A stretch of 64,000 nucleotides of DNA from Obelidium mucronatum (GCA_025765595.1 JAIVFH010000040.1:186001-250000), one strand, 5' to 3'; counted from the first letter of the stretch, positions 23,485-36,312 are shown. Numbers and translations are program-made. The notes: generated by a model not told the origin, from the letters alone.

Positions 23485-24660
23485 TGCTAATGTTGGAGGA
23501 GAAGTGTTTTATATCAAAAATGATGATGGGCTTTCAGAAGTTGTTTGCATCAAATGTGCAACCATGCATGCAGCAGCTGACAGCCTGGATGTGAAAGATG
23601 TTTTAAACGTTTGTTCCATCTGTGAATCCTCTGTGACACCACAGTTGATCAAATTTGGACAAAGCTCTGAACAATGAGCAACATTTAACGGTTTCAGAAC
23701 AATCCATCAACTCTATGATGTGTTTCATGTTTTCAAGAGTATGCAAGGTTTGTGTTGGATGTGGAGAATCAAGAATCTGCAATCAGCAAAAACGCCGTGA
23801 CCACCACCAGCTGCCGAAACACAGCAACGCCATGCAAATGGCCTCTGTGAGCTGTGCAGGATGCGGAACGCTTTTAAACCTTCAACAGTACCCCTTTGAA
23901 ACTGCAATGACATTATGCTCTTCATGCCTCAATGAGTACACGGAATCACAAATCCGCAGCCTGTGCAGGATGTGGAACTCTGACAGGTGTTCAAACTGTG
24001 GCAGGTATTCAACATCCTGATGAATCAGCAACTTTGCTATGCCCTTCTTGTGTTCAAGAGCACTCAAATTTCTCACAGGTCGTCTTGTTTCCAATTAATA
24101 TAGTTTTTTTAACATTTCCTCAGAACAGACAATGTGGGATTTGTCAAACACATACCAAATCCCTTGTAGAGTCATTGGAGCACTTGGAGATGCAGACTGC
24201 TGTTTGCAATACATGTTTGGAAGACTTATCCTGAAAGCATGGCTTGCTCAGCAGAATGGTCTAATTTCTGCAGTCATAGTAACCAAGGACATGAGTTTGA
24301 AGGTGACTGCTGCTGGGCTGCTTGCTTTGCCTTCGCCATTAGCAAACTCTTCTGGGAGAAAACACCTGTCCCTGAGATGGTGGCTGAGTTATTGAGTGTT
24401 TATGGATTGAAAATGGAGTAAACAGAGTCTCTTCTTCATACTTTGTCCATATACAGGCTCTGAACGCTGGAGAGAAAGCTGAAAAATTTGGCCATGCAAC
24501 AAGCCCAAATAATGCTCAAAGTAGAACTTGAAGACTGTGTAGAATTTTGGTGCTAAAAGAGACTACACTGTAAAGATTCCTATGGAAGAAATCTTGATGT
24601 TGCTTCCAGACATGAACATGAGAACAGCTTTCATCCCAGATTCCCAGTGAACAGTTACTT
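23485..24660 (+). pseudogene. Decayed Cys-rich protein with repeated CxxC zinc-ribbon-like pairs
   Basis: Several plus-strand frames, broken by shifts and one probable intron (about 24078-24121), encode successive CxxC pairs: VCIKC...VCSIC (23530-23620), CKVCVGCG (23745), SCAGCGTLL...LCSSCL (23850-23925), ACAGCGTLTG...LCPSCV (23950-24050) and CGICQTH...CNTCL (24130-24220), then a Cys/His-rich segment and LLPDMNMRTAF near 24600. The two CAGCGTL units are clearly repeats of one another. The layout suggests a tandem zinc-ribbon protein. No family identified; broken frames argue that it is no longer functional here. Confidence 0.45.
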
Positions 24661-24864
24661 ATGGAACGGGCTACAGGGAGTTGTGTTGCTGTCTCTAGTT
24701 TTAGTCAATTGGAATCAGAATTTCTCAAACATGTGCCGATAGGGGGGCAGTTGTTTGTTGGGGGTGAGACTACCTTTGCACAAAGATTAAAAACAAACCC
24801 ATTTTTATTAGAGCACTTTAAAGAAATAAAACTGCTTTGGAAAGAGAACAGAGAAATCAGTTGA
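24661..24864 (+). CDS. Hypothetical short ORF, 67 codons
   Basis: ATG-initiated plus-strand frame directly after the Cys-rich relic (contains QLFVGGETTFAQRL). It may be the 3' part of that relic. No family recognised. Confidence 0.15.
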   Translation: MERATGSCVAVSSFSQLESEFLKHVPIGGQLFVGGETTFAQRLKTNPFLLEHFKEIKLLWKENREIS

Positions 24865-25019
24865 GGCGGTCCAACCCAAGCCAAGTACACCAAGAACGGC
24901 ACTCATGTTGTTCGGCAAATAAATAAAATTTGGAGCTGCAATTGACAGCATGAAGATTGAGCCCTCTTTTGGCATAAGGGCAAGATTGGTGAAAGTGTTA
25001 CGGATGCCTACTCTGATTG

Positions 25020-25620
25020 TTATAACAACAGAAACAAATAGTGGGAAAGATTGGAAAGGCAGTGAGCAAGCTCCTTTGAATTTTTTTGAGACAGTGGTGT
25101 TGTTGCAGTAAAAGGAGCTGTCCCCATTTTCTTTGACCAGTGCCCCACCAAATGATCCTCAAGCCAAATTTCTTTGCCACTAAGTTTATCAGGACCCACA
25201 AACTTGCTTGTTTGATGAACCACCTTGTAAACAGGAAGGACCTTGCATTCCTTGATTGCTCAGTGCTCAGGTTCTAACTTAAGATCAGCAACCTGGTACA
25301 AAGGAGCTGTATAAACCACCCTTTGAACTGCCAAAGATGCTGGTCGAAGGCATTGAGCAAAACGGGCACCAATTCGTGAATCATGCATTGGATTTTGAAG
25401 TCCATTTCCATCATTCTCTCCCTACATTTTTATTTGTCAATGTTGAAGAGCACAACAAGAATTGAAAACTTACACAGAGGAATCTGCATCCCATTGCCTG
25501 TCGGCCTTGTAAAACTTGGCTTGCATGACTTGAACAACTTGTCTGTCTGGCTGTTCCAATGTAACTCAAACAGCAAAACAAATAGCCCCCGACTGAACCG
25601 TTAATCCAAATTTCATTACC
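25020..25620 (-). pseudogene. Broken gene of unknown family with an intron
   Basis: On the minus strand, a frame from about 25620 to 25500 (FYKADRQWDADSS) ends at a GTGTAAGT donor; the acceptor TGTAG near 25430 leads into SRIGARFAQCLRPASLAVQRVVY and, after a TGA near 25262, into FVGPDKLSGKEIWLEDHL to about 25020. Protein-like sequence, conserved splice signals and only a few stops indicate a fairly young pseudogene, perhaps from a transposon. Function not recognised. Confidence 0.4.
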
Positions 25621-25859
25621 AATGCCTTGGTGGCTATGTCAGAATAAGTCAGACTCTTTGATTCGTGATCGTGCTTGATATTGTAAAGCTTGAATTTGCA
25701 AGCATCCAGCTTCCCACAGATTGTAAGTAACCCTCGACATCGGACGGCCTAGAAAACAAGGGGCTTGAATTGACCTGTACCTTTGGCAGGATGGCTCGGG
25801 GTCGGTATTCTTGCTCTTCCTCGATTGATCTCTAGAAACAAAGGAAATAACCATTAGAA

Positions 25860-27860
25860 AATACGAAACGAGCCAAACACGGTCAACCTTTCTTGAAGAA
25901 GAGGTGCTGGAGTTTGAGTTGCTGGAAAAACTCTGTGGCTTCTGACCCCATTAGTATTAAGTTTTGTACCTTCAAGTTTATTTGTTCAGTTCAGTTCAAT
26001 TCAGTTATCTACATCAGTTGTACCCTGTATTCTTTTCTCTCCCAATTACCGCTTGCAGACGCTCTATCTCTTGTTTCAAATTGAAGAATTTTCTCGGCAC
26101 CAATCCTCTGATACAAGCCACACAAGCCAACCAAGAATGTCTGAGAACTCAAGGGTAATTCCCTCCAATATTTTCTTCTTCTACACTACAAGAGTTTATT
26201 CACAACATATCTACATTTATCTCCATTCAAATTTTACCAATTAGGCTTGATCAGTATAACTGCTATAAATAAAGAAAGCCTTGCAAAATCATTGGTTGAA
26301 GACCACGAATAGTTTTGGCCAACTCTCACATGGTCGTCAAGGTTGAAGTACTCCCCATCTGAACATGATTGCTTGATGGAGACTTTGTGCTTGGCCGGCC
26401 GTGTAGTGGGGATTGGCCTGAAGGTTGACTCAGTAAACCCTCCAAACACCATATCAACAACTTACAATGCCATCCTGCACTTTTCCCCACAAACAGATCA
26501 ATTCCAGGCCATCCTTGCGCTTTGTTCCCCTGCCAAAGCCAAAGGCGGAGATTGCCCTTAAATGGAACTACTGCACCTCGTCAAGCTATACAAAAAACCA
26601 GTGAATTTGGTACTGTGACCGTCTGCCCGATTGCACTGTTGCCAGCTCAGTTTGATGAATTTCACGTGGGGATTACGGCAGCTTGTGCGCCTAAATGTTG
26701 TGCACGACTAAGTGCCAAGCAGGAATTGTTGGTGAAAGAAAAACTGCCCTCAACCACCCACACTTCCCAAGTGTTCTAGTAAGTATCAAATCCCCCACTT
26801 TGATTATCCTCATTTGTATTATCCTGGTCCTCTTCATCCTCTTCATCACCCTACTCATCGTCAGAATGTCTTCCTCTTCTTACTAGACAACCAAAAATTA
26901 TAAATAAAACTTTATTTATAATCACTTGACAATTCTATTCCTAGGAGCTTATTAGTTATAAAAGTTTATTTTTATGTTATTTATTTATTTATTCATTATA
27001 TTTAGGGATAAAATATGTCTGGATACAATGAGCACTAAACAACAATAAAACATAATAAAAAATCATAGTTTATTATAGCTTATTATCAATAGACATGTGC
27101 CGGATTTTTTCAAATAGCAATAAACATTGCTGTATTGCAATCGCTCATCGATGTTTTGAGCTGTTTTTACTCCTCTGTCTCAGAATCAAAACTACCAACA
27201 GTGTCCAAATTAACGTCGTTGATTTTCGTTGTTCCTATTTGTTTTGTGAATCTTTGTGGTTTGGAGCCCTTCACAAGGCTCTTGAGATTTGGGAGAAGAA
27301 AACTCTTGGCCAATGGTCACTGCTCCACAATACTTTCCAATAAAATCAAGGCAGTGGTAAAAGCAATCTGTCTAAAAAATTAGATGCAAGAATTAACAAA
27401 GATAACCAATCTGTTTGATGCTTCTGATTGTCATTTAGCATGAAGGCTCTTGCATTGCTTTCTTTTTGGGGTTTTTGCAGCAGCAGCAGGGGCATTGTTG
27501 GCAACGGTTTGAAAGAAGGCTCTTAACTGCACTTGGGTCATTCCTTCCTTGCCGTTGCTTTTGCCATAAGCACTTGACATTTTGGGTTAGTTTTTTTTGG
27601 CAGAGTGAGAAGTTTGACTAGGAAAACAAAGTTACCACGAGGGGGTTTGGCAGCCCTGGTCATTTCCAGAAAGAAATTGCTAGAAAGACTATGCATACGT
27701 TGGCTTCAATGCGATACGCTTTTATGTCACATATCATACTGGGCATTTTACCGGCGTACATTTACTGACAGTTTGTTGGAAATGGAAACCCAATTGATGC
27801 CAGCTTTCCCCCTTCTCCCTTCTCTGCTCTGTATTCTTTTATTAAACCTCTTATATTTTT
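25860..27860. other. AT-rich accessory stretch, no supported gene
   Basis: Only short unlinked open frames. 26340-26780 has weakly protein-like plus-strand frames (CPIALLPAQFDEF) that may be relics. 26890-27100 is very AT-rich with a TTTATTTA run near 26970-26990. Confidence 0.4.
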
Positions 27861-28441
27861 TTAGATGGTGATCTTTAATTTGATGCCAGCTTGTTCACTG
27901 TTGTTTCCAGAGACCCACATCTTGAAATACACCACACACTCTGCTTGTATGACCTTTGCTGCCATGGATGACTTGTGTGGAAAACTTGGTGCTTGTAATT
28001 CAGATTGTTGGTTGATGGGCCTCCCCTTAGACACTGCAAAAGTGGAGCAAATGAATTGCAAAACTGGCTGACGGCCCATCCAAATGAAGCACACCTGCAA
28101 CAAACTCACTTCCTGTGGCATAATCTAAATCCTTGCCAAATTCAAGCCATGGGAGTTTCTGCACATCAAATGTCGTCTGGACAGAACAGGTGTGTGGCAG
28201 CCAGAAATAACACACGCCACACTCTCGGGGCAAGCAAATTCAAACAAGGTTCCATTTTGGGCTCTACACCTCCACTGACAATGGTTGAAGCACTTCCAAT
28301 TTTCTGAAGGATGTTCCCAAATTCTTTGGACGTATTTATGGTTCCTGGCGTTATGTACCGTGGTGTCAATTTGACCGCAGAGGAGAAGGCCACATATATT
28401 GCCAATTCAGCTGCTTTGCCACAAAGACCAACTTGTCCCAT
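27861..28441 (-). pseudogene. Unassigned coding relic
   Basis: Three overlapping minus-strand frames (28166-28441, 28027-28233, 27861-28121) look like one protein broken by frameshifts, for example LTPRYITPGTINTSKEFG, then LDYATGSEFVAGVLHLDG. No family recognised. It lies in the relic-rich accessory stretch. Confidence 0.3.
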
Positions 28442-28499
28442 ACAGCCTGTTCAGTCAAGCACGTTTTCGACCATCCCACAACATCAAATATGGGGCTAA

Positions 28500-29570
28500 A
28501 TAGAATGGAATCCTGGACTTCAAGAGTGAAATGGAAAATGATGCAGACTTTTCAGATCTCTTTGGAGCTTCATCATATAGGGTTAAGTTTTAGGCCATTG
28601 TCACGGTTAGGGATAGGGAAAGAGCCGCGAAGCCTGCTGAAGTTGGAGCCGCATAACAAATAAGTCTCCTATGCAGTTCAATTGGCATTTAAAGTCCAAA
28701 CAAATGACTGTGGGGGCATCAAGTACACCAGCAGGATTTGCCTAAATATGTCACACCAGGAGGATAAGGAAAGCAGCAACATGTACATGCATTGTCTGAA
28801 GGATAACAAAACTAATAGCATACACACGTGTTGTGTGATAGAAGATGACTGTGTATAATTTGGCTGCTGTCTACTCAAAACCAACTAGAGAGCAGGATAA
28901 TACGTACAATATTGAAAACCGCAAATTCTCCATTGATCCATGCAACGTCAGATCGTATTGTGCTGGATGGAAGCCACAGGTATATTACAAAAGTGCAAAG
29001 CCAAAGTGCACAAGCTTTTTGTGAGTGGACAGAGGTGATTGCTTGACATCTTAGGGGCCAACAGACAGAGCCTGCACGACAGACTTTGTTTGTCCCTTGA
29101 GCCAAGCCTGTCGTCACCACAGGAACTAATCAGAATGTATTCAATATATTACCAGAACAATGGCTTTGCCTTCTTCTTGCCAAAATTCCTGGTCTCACTT
29201 GCCTCACCTCCAATATAGAAGTATATTGCCACTGACAACAATGCCTTCACAGTGCAGAAAGAGAGGGGGTACTGAAAAACAGTTCAAAAACCTCAGAGCG
29301 GCTTTTGATGAATGCGTAGCGTAGTTTTGTCACTTGCTGGCTATCTGGTCCAATTGAAGTGTGACATTGCAATCAACCCAACACATAAAACCAAGAAGTA
29401 CATCAAGTTGAATCAATCTTAGCTAAATACAATGAATTCAATAATAATAAATTAATCCACACACATGTGGCGGTATGCAGTGTCGAATATACCGATGAAG
29501 CGTGAATCAAACTAGGGGTCACTTGGACGCAACAGATGGCCGACTGCAGATGCATTCACTACTCATCCCT
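28500..29570. other. Stretch without a supported gene
   Basis: No frame with convincing coding character or splice structure was found. Confidence 0.4.
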
Positions 29571-29572
29571 AC

Positions 29573-29758
29573 TCAGCTACATTCCCAGGCGTGTTTGCGT
29601 TTGAAAAGAGAAAGAATCTCTTTGGATGCTCCACTTGCTGCAAGGTGGCCAAGGCCGTTGGTACGTAGTTTAAAGTAAAATGCTCCTTGCTTCTTTTCAG
29701 TGCGCCGTTTAATCTGGCCCAGCTTCCCCAGCTGCTGCTGCTGCGGCGGCGGCGGCAT
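29573..29758 (-). CDS. Small hypothetical protein with a PQ-rich start
   Basis: Sixty-one codons from ATG 29756-29758: a MPPPPQQQQ start and then a basic region ending in KRKHAWECS. No relatives recognised; could be chance or the first exon of something larger. Confidence 0.2.
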   Translation of the reverse strand: MPPPPQQQQLGKLGQIKRRTEKKQGAFYFKLRTNGLGHLAASGASKEILSLFKRKHAWECS

Positions 29759-30142
29759 ACGTGCCCCCGACAACTCTCACGCCCACGGCTTCAGCGCCGT
29801 CGTGCCATTGCAACACAATTTTTGTTCAAGCCCATCTCGCGTTGATGCAACTGTTCGATCCTATTTTCTTTGAAACCCTATATATATAAGTTTTTTCCTT
29901 GGGGATGCGCGAACCGAGAAAAATTCCATAACAATAAAAAAAGTGTAAAACATAATATTTATTTATTTGCATGATCAAAAAAAAAAAACGACAACTGGTA
30001 AAAGAAAGAGTTATCACTGCTTTATCCAAGCCCCACGCATTCCCCCAACTTGTTGTCCTGAAATAACGTAGGTGTGAGTCTCCCACACCTTTTGCTTAAC
30101 CCACACCTTTTTTGATGTCCCAGCTTCAAACCCCATCACAGA

Positions 30143-31102
30143 TCAGAAAAGTTCCCCATGCTCTTGGCAATTAGAATCGACAGCTTCAAGTAGTGTCACA
30201 ACATACTTGAAGACTTCAGTGCCAGGATCGTTGGTGAAGTATGAGGTAATAGCATTGGTGGCCTGGTCCTTCAGAGAATCGTGACCAGCAGGCAGGAATG
30301 ACTGGGGATTTGTTTCTGCCGGTTGAATGTAGTACGTCACGGTCTTTCCATCACTGGAGATTGCAGTGTCGAACAGAGTGTCGTCAACAATACGTAAATA
30401 AACAATTAGCTTCATCAAGCCAGTGTTCTCATCCTTAAAACGAATCAGCTCATGAAGTCGAAGATCACTTGTAAAAGCCTTTGCCGCTTTAACAACGGGC
30501 TTGGTGTAAACCAAGCTTTGGACCGGAGAGCTGATGGCGGCAGGTTTGACGCTTGAGTTTTGAGGGGTTGGCATAGCATTAGATCGCAATAAAGCCACAG
30601 TAGAATTCAGGGGGGTGGCAGAAAAGGAAGACGTGGAGGAGGAGGAAGGTGGGGGTGGAGTTGGAGGGAGCCCAACAACTCGCGCACAGTGGGGAAGTAG
30701 TCGTTGTCCTTGTTGCCTCCAGTAGATCCCAGTCGTTCGTTCTCGTTGCCCTCTTCATCATCATCGTCGTCAGGGTCATCGGCGGCACTTAGCTGCATCG
30801 GCTCCACATCGTTGCAAGGGTCCCATTCTTCGAAGAAAATAAAACAAATTAGGGTTTCCAAACTTAGAAAAGAAATGAAGACACTCACGTGGCTCTTCAG
30901 CCAAGCGTTCTCGTACCATTTTAATCTTGCGATTGAGCGTGCATGGTTTGAAGAGCCGCAGTTGCGGAATGGCATCTTTGACTGGCTTCCCAGTAAGTAA
31001 AACTGACCCATCCCTTTCCTTCTTACGCAAAAGATTTGCAATCTGAAGGGAATGTTCTGGCTTCCACGATTTGTGGTCAAGGTAACACTTTTCTCTTGGC
31101 AT
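30143..31102 (-). CDS. Unknown protein, acidic centre, divergent to a transposase
   Basis: Exon 1 runs from ATG 31100-31102 to about 30891 (basic, contains LLTGKPVKDAIPQLRLFKP), then a GTGAGT intron to about 30829, then exon 2 with EEWDPCNDVEPM, a run of Asp/Glu and YFPTVRELLG. Near 30670 the frame shifts by one base into a Pro/Ser-rich segment that continues as a structured C-terminal domain (LRLHELIRFKDENTG...LIVYLRIVDDTLFD) to the stop at 30143. It is divergent from the PIF/Harbinger-like transposase, 664 bases away. Two-gene Harbinger elements carry a DNA-binding partner protein, which this could be, but no Myb/SANT motif is evident. Function unknown. Confidence 0.5.
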
Positions 31103-31766
31103 TTATTTTTGAGCTCATCACTGTTGTACAGCACTGCCCCTTTTATATTTTTTTTACTGTTGACTATTGTTGCTGTCATAATGATTCATTTATTGTCTTA
31201 TTTGGCTGTTTTTGTATGTTACTAATAGCAGTCCAAATTGGAAAATTTTTTGACGCAGTGATTCCAAAAAAGTTTTTCTTGAATGAACAATTGACCTCCA
31301 ACCATCCTTGGATCTAAGTAAGACTGAACCACTGTTTTAAAGAGTGGGCATTTTTTCTTCTGGGTCACTTCTAAAAAGATTCTAGAAAATATTGCAGGGT
31401 TAAGGAATTGTTCACCAACATACTCCCAATATTGGGACATGATGGCTTTATTTGGTTCGCAATGCAAATAAAAAAAACAAGAAGATTCATTGTTTTGAAC
31501 TTTTTTGAACTGTCGGAACGCTTTTGTTCATTTTTTCAAGTGGCACTTGGCTTGTTTCCAGTGGCACCTCCAGTTCATCTTGGTTCACTTTGTGTGCTTA
31601 ACTCCGCCATTCAGTCCAAATGTGACTCATTAGGAGTCACCTTGTAACACAAAACACTTTCGGCATGTGAGGCTTGTTTGTCTTGTTTTAATTTCCAGAA
31701 GTGAGTCATTCTGTGTTGTTGCATCTAATTTTAACTCTGAAAAAAAAAATGAAAAAATGAACAAGT

Positions 31767-32714
31767 ATGCCACTTACTGAAGCCAGCACCAGCACCCCCA
31801 ATCCTGCACAAGTCCCACCATCTATTTGGCTCCAGCAGCGGCAGCTAATGGTTAGCGCAGCGACAGAGTTCCTTGGCCTCTCTGGTGACTCATTCTACCA
31901 CAAGAAGCTTGTCTGGAAGTCTCGCTTTGCAGCCACATTTGGTCTCTGCTTGGAGTCTGCCGTGGATGTCTGGACAATCATTGCCAAAAAGGTTCTTGCT
32001 GATGGTCTTCGCAAGGTCCACTTTCTCTGGTGCTTGGTTTATCTGAAAGAGTATCCAACTGAAAGGTCTGCTGCCGGAAGGTTCAAAACCAGTGAGTCGA
32101 ACTGGCGTGATAAAGTCCATCAAATGCTGCGAGTCTTCTCCGAAATGGATGAGGTTAGTACTTTTATTGTTCCTTGTGTCCTTCATCTTTCAATGCACTG
32201 TTCTTCCCGAACAGATTCATTTTGAAGACCGTTTTGAAAACTGGCACTGCAAGGCCCCATCATGCTACGTGGATGGAATTGACGTTCTCATCCAAGAGGT
32301 TCGTCCGTTCTTCAAAGGCCTTTACAGCCACAAGTTTAAACACGCAGGCTACCGGTATCAAGTGGCCAGTGCTATTGCTACTTCCAAATTTGTTCACATC
32401 TCTGGTTCAGTTCCATGTGGACTCTTCAACGACTTGGCAATGGTGAAGCGGAGTTTGCTTCCACGGCTTGGGGTTGGTGAGAAGGTTGCTGCAGATGAAG
32501 GCTATGTTGGGGTACCTGGAAAAATCATGACGCGACTACGGAGGCCATCATTAAGCACAACCGCAATCTCAGCATTCTTCAATCGCGCCATGAAACAATG
32601 AACGGAAAGTTGAAGGACTTTGGCATATTGTTTCAGATGTTTCGAGGGAATCGCGAGGAACATTACCTCGTTTTTCAAGCTGTGGCTCAGATTACACAAG
32701 TCAAGATGCGCTGA
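31767..32714 (+). CDS. PIF/Harbinger- or IS5-like DDE transposase, one frameshift
   Basis: Exon 1 (31767-32153) and exon 2 (from 32215) join after MDE. The catalytic core reads YVDGID, FFKGLYSHKFKHAGYRYQVA, ISGSVPCGLFND and ADEGYVG, the order seen in DDE_4-type transposases. After YVG near 32512 the frame must shift by one base to continue as KNHDATTEAIIKHNRN, then SRHETMNGKLKDFG, which supplies the expected Glu and basic helix, ending at TGA 32712-32714. Without the shift the protein would stop early at 32601. Terminal inverted repeats were not found by eye. Cut-and-paste transposition is the family role; this copy is probably inactive unless the shift is an assembly error. Confidence 0.68.
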
Positions 32715-32881
32715 GAGCCTGCATACAGCATTTTGGACCGCTTATACTTTTAATTCTTAGTTATCTTTTTGTAATAAAGTAACAAACATGTCTAAAAAGT
32801 GGTTTATTTAAATAAAAAGATAGTTACGCAAAAAAAAAACTGTTCGTGCATCCCCCTTAGATTTTCTTTCAATTAAATCCA

Positions 32882-35800
32882 ATGCTTATTGCGCTGGGCG
32901 TCCTTGCCTCTGCGCTGCCGCTCGCCGCCGTCGCTCACTCGGCCGCCAATGCGTCGCTGTTCTGGGGCTCTTACCGGCCCAATGTGTACTTTGGCACGCG
33001 AAGCCGCTCGGCCGACAGCGTGCTTTCGGGACTGATGTGGCACGGCGTGGGCGACTACTCGGGCTTCAGAAGTGTTTATTTGTTTTTCTTTTCTTTCTCT
33101 GCTCTTCTTTTCTTTCGTGTTTTGACTCTTGCCAGACATCCGCCACACGTGCGAGCAGGGCGACAACCTCGAGGCGTACGCCTGGCTGGAGCATGACGGC
33201 CGCAGCTACGGATCGCAGACAATCAAGGATGGCGCAAACAACGTGGCGATCAAGACTGAGTTTGTGAAGGTGGCGGGGGGAAGCAACGGTGGGCCTTGCG
33301 TTTCTTTTTCTGAGTAGAAGTGTTAAATCGGGTTTAAGGCGGCGAATGGACGGTGCGCATCTCGGGAACGCCAATCGATGAAGACCAAGGTAGAAGATTG
33401 ATTATTGCGCGGCTGGTGCTTGGGGATTGGACTGATCACACTTCGTCAAATGCAGAAACGGCCATAGCCGTGTACTTTTACACTGCCCTCACTAGCGACG
33501 GATCTTTCCAGTTGCTTGATACTGCTTCCGCTAAGAGGGTGTGTTTGACCGATCAGTTTATAGGCCCATAGTCAGTTTTTAATGCATCCCACAAGGGTTT
33601 AAAACGCGTTCAACTCAATGGGGAGATTCCATCTCTCGGAAAATTCGCCTTCTTTATCCATGACGGTAGGAGTGAGTGTTGTATATTTGCTCGTTTCTAA
33701 TTTTTTCCTCAAATGATTGCACAGATATTGGTAACTCTGAGCCAGAAGTCACAAAATCGGAATTCCGCACATTCGCAGACTTGACAAAGACCCAGTATAC
33801 TGCGTTCAATGTTCCCGTAGATACTACTTGGAAAGTGAAAGGTAGCTTCCTTGTTTCGGTTTTTGATATTCCAATCTTTCCTGAATACCCTTTCAAACAG
33901 ACCTTTTGTCTGAGCGACTTCTGGCCGATGCTCAAGCTTTCGTCAAGAAACACGCTGTTGCCACTCCAAAACCACCTCACGCCTTTGCCTTGCACAACAA
34001 GGGTGTTTCTGAAGGAAACATTTTTGTATTCCAAAAAATGTTACGGGCCCCCTTTCAGGTCAGAATCTCTATCTCTCAATATTCCTATCATATGTTGATC
34101 CGGCTGTTGTTTCTCTTCTGTTTTGTGTGCATTCAAGTTCGATGTTGCTTTTGTGTCGCAAAGTGCTCACCCTGAATCCGACTTACTTGGTCCCACCGAT
34201 GGTAAAAGTCGAGAAATTGTTTCTTTGAAGGTGCTAAACTCGTTTCATCAATTCCAGCTCGTGACCTTGTGGGCGACGCGTTGACTCTGAAATTAGCCCA
34301 GCAAAAGAAAGCATTCCACGCCCGCTTTGAAAAAACATTCAAACTCAAGGCAAAAGGATTCAACAAGGAGCAAGTTGCCTTTGGGGAAATGATGTTGAGT
34401 AACATGCTTGGTGGTATTGGGTGAGTGTTTTTTTTTTTTCTTTTTTGGCGAAAAACCATCTCTTGTTGTAACACTTTGAAATTCAGTTACTTCCATGGCA
34501 CAAACATTGTTGATCGATCTCTTGAAAACTGGGAAGAATCAGAGCCTGTTGATTTTCTTGGTGGTGGCGGTGACTCTGACAAGGATGATGATGAGTATTT
34601 TGTAGATGAAGACGAAGAAGCGAATGGAAAACCCAAAAAACCGGCTCCAGCGCCAAAAGTCGAAGGCCCTTCAAGCTTGTTCAGTGCTGTTCCGTCTCGG
34701 CCATTTTTCCCAAGAGGTTTCTTATGGTCTGTCACCACCCTATTGAAGGGTATGCACCATCTGTTCTTAAATTTCTTTTTTTTTCGCGCAGGGATGAAGG
34801 CTTCCATGAACTTCTTATCGGAGCCTGGGATAATGATTTAAGTCTGGATATTATTTCCTCATGGAGCAGTAAAATCGATGAGAACGGTTGGGTTGCGCGC
34901 GAACAAATTTTAGGTGACGAAAGCGCAAGCAAAGTTCCCTCCGAATTTCAAACTCAGTACTCGCACTTTGCCAACCCACCTACTCTTCTCATGAGTCTTT
35001 TGAAATTTATGGAGCGATTGAACTCAGAAAGCTCCTTTGACGTGACTCAACAGCAGCAGCAGCAGCAGGCAGGGGCCCAAGTAAAGAGTTTGGACGATCT
35101 GTCTGTGTTGACCAGGTTGCATTTGGATAACCCGGAATTGGCCCGACAGTACTTGAGAAAGGTGTATCCGCAGTTTCGGAAGCAGTATTTCTGGTTCCGG
35201 AGAACGCAGTGGGGTGATGCGGATGGATATGGACGCGACGGAAAGAGCCCTGAAGCGTATCGATGGCGTGGTCGCTCAGACTTTCATACCTTGACTTCTG
35301 GTAAATTGGTTTTTTATTTCTTCAGACATTTCAATTTTTCTTTGTGTTTTCTGATTCCGTTTTACCTTATAATATAGGATTGGATGACTATCCACGTGCA
35401 TATCCTCCCGATGCCAGCGAAATCCATGTGGATCTTATTTCATGGGTGGGATCGATGGCGAAGGCATTGAAGGCTGTTGCCATTGAAATTGGCGAAGAAA
35501 AAGATGTTAAAAAGTATGATAAGCATTTGAAGAATATTCAAAAATCGTTGGAAGGTTTGTGCCAATGCCTTTTTGTTGTTTTGTTGGGATGGATGTTAAC
35601 TTTCTTTTCAAAAAAAGCATTCCATTGGAGCGATAAAGCTAAAGCCTATTGCGATGCTGCAGCTGATAGCACTGGTACTTTTTTTTTTTTTTTTTTTTTT
35701 TTTTCTTCTTTATCACCTTACGCATTCATATTACTTCTTCAAGGCGAATCAGCGGCCGTCATTCATTTAGGATATGTGAATCTCTTTCCCTTTGTGCTCG

Positions 35801-36267
35801 ACATCATCCCCGCCGATTCTCCCCGCGTTGAGCACTTTTTGGACCTGATCAGTGATCCAACAAAACTCTGGACCGATTACGGGTTGGCCTCGCTTTCCAA
35901 AAGCGATAAGTTATTTGCGACGGGAGAGAACTATTGGCGTGGTCCTATTTGGATGAATATCCAGTACCTCGTGTTGCGCAGATTGTATGAATACAAGGCG
36001 TCGTCGTCAAGTCCGTATGCTGCGCGGTCGGGAGAAATTTATGAAAAACTGAGATTGGATATTATTAATAATGTTTTTAAGGTAAAAAAAATAATGTGGT
36101 TGGAGGTTTTTGCTACCTTAAATATATATTATTTTTTTTGTTAGAATTACAAGGAGACTGGATTTGTGTGGGAACAGTATTCCCCAATTGATGGAAAAGG
36201 ACAAAGATCTCACCCGTTTACTGGCTGGACGTCGTTGGTGCTGTTGATGATGGCGGAGATTTATTGA
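32882..36267 (+). CDS. Mannosyl-oligosaccharide glucosidase I (GH63)
   Basis: Multi-exon gene with about ten short introns (for example near 33070-33135, 34420-34486, 34748-34791, 35301-35378, 35554-35600 and 36082-36144). The N-terminus is a hydrophobic signal or anchor ([19 protein letters not shown]) followed by [16 protein letters not shown], the start of the glucosidase I fold. Later blocks are [37 protein letters not shown]-like [54 protein letters not shown] and, at the end, GFVWEQYSP...[14 protein letters not shown]. These cover the whole catalytic alpha/alpha barrel. The enzyme removes the outermost glucose from N-glycans in the ER. Reading frame intact; CWH41/GCS1 orthologue. Confidence 0.92.
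35679..35704 (+). repeat. T26 homopolymer in a GH63 intron
   Basis: Twenty-six T directly after a GTAC donor in the intron between the codons for DSTG and GESAAV. Confidence 0.95.
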
Positions 36268-36312
36268 AAGAGTTTGTGATATAAACCCAAAAACATACTT
36301 TCCATATCATAT

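Noticed and set aside
32715..32880. Terminal inverted repeats for the PIF/Harbinger-like transposase
   Set aside because: Compared by eye with 31100-31760 and found no convincing match.
34425..34841. Single-exon reading of 138 codons inside GH63
   Set aside because: It reads through a GTTTCTTATGG intron and the next acceptor; the spliced frame gives [13 protein letters not shown].
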